30,000 nt of DNA. Origin: Prorocentrum cordatum. Taxonomy: Eukaryota; Sar; Dinophyceae; Prorocentrales; Prorocentraceae. The DNA lies in contig CAUYUJ010003447.1 in NCBI GenBank assembly GCA_963575745.1, positions 1,284,284 to 1,314,283 on the forward strand, read 5' to 3'. The notes under the pieces were generated by a model that was given only the letters and a program-made list of their open reading frames with translations, was not told the DNA's origin and made no database searches. Shown in pieces: positions 29,601-30,000 of the stretch; within the stretch, counting starts at the first letter, position 1; every line of letters starts with the position of its first letter. Both the position numbers and the translations under genes were made by a program.

Positions 29601-30000
29601 TGCGAGCGCCGGGAGGCGCCGCAGGTGCGGCGCCCCGGGGGAGGAGAGGAGAGAGGACTGGGGGGCTGAGGCGTAAAGGACGGCGTAGGCGTAGGTGGTG
29701 GCTTTGCCCCTCGTCCACTCCGCTGCCCCGCACGCTGCGCCACCCTTGCTCCATGTTGGCAGCTGCGACGCGCCCCGTCCGACGCTGGCGTCGCCGGCGG
29801 CCGAGCGCGAACGCGTCCAGCGTGCTCCACGAGGAAGGAGGAGCAGGTAAGCAAAGCACGCCGCCGTGGGGAGCTCATCACCGTATGCATGTCGAAAAAG
29901 TGCAGGGCTTTCGCAGACAAGAACGACAAATATAGATCAGGAAACACCTCCTAAGAAATCTTCGTAAAAAATGGGGGCCATTGTGCCTGCATTGGACGAA

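Overview
This is eukaryotic nuclear DNA, almost certainly from a dinoflagellate. The decisive mark is on the minus strand at 20322-20343. It is a perfect 22-nt dinoflagellate spliced leader (DinoSL, starting CCGTAGCC and ending GGCTCAAG), followed directly by a truncated 15-nt copy, CCATTTTGGCTCAAG. The rest agrees: very repeat-rich, GC-rich DNA, a dinoflagellate-type LINE, many minisatellites, few convincing genes, and no operons or bacterial signals.

Layout, left to right. 1-2450: GC-rich DNA with GATCCTCG-type repeats, a possible decayed minus-strand coding region (963-1690) and a 53-bp tandem repeat. 2800-3740: purine-rich and trinucleotide tracts. 3554-7645: a plus-strand locus. It has a duplicated His/Gln/Asp-rich segment, then a 126-bp higher-order repeat (three 42-bp subunits), then about 1.3 kb of protein-like sequence including a basic helical motif and a degenerate RanBP2-type zinc finger, then a second array of the same 126-bp repeat. 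7650-15340: pyrimidine and purine tracts, minisatellites and a 1.1-kb TCA microsatellite.

15443-20341: one LINE-type retroelement on the minus strand. It reads, 5' to 3': spliced leader, SL relic, ORF1 (coiled coil, then a possible RNA-binding region), ORF2 (Ser/acidic linker, APE-type endonuclease, reverse transcriptase with an FADD box, C-terminal region). It is bounded by an identical direct repeat of up to 21 bp and sits inside an ATG/CAT microsatellite that it seems to have split. About nine frame changes and one stop codon interrupt its ORFs.

20416-29990: more microsatellites (a facing TCC/GGA pair, 1.3 kb of degenerate CATA), minisatellites of 86-90 bp and of the CCCAAGAGGCC family in both orientations, and diverged dispersed duplications at the right end. 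No intact conserved gene is seen there.

The most interesting reading is that the retroelement transcript was trans-spliced at least twice and reverse-transcribed with its leader, so the leader marks the 5' end of the inserted copy. No intact gene network can be described; the clear functional unit is the LINE, and the 3.5-7.6 kb locus is the best candidate host gene or gene relic.
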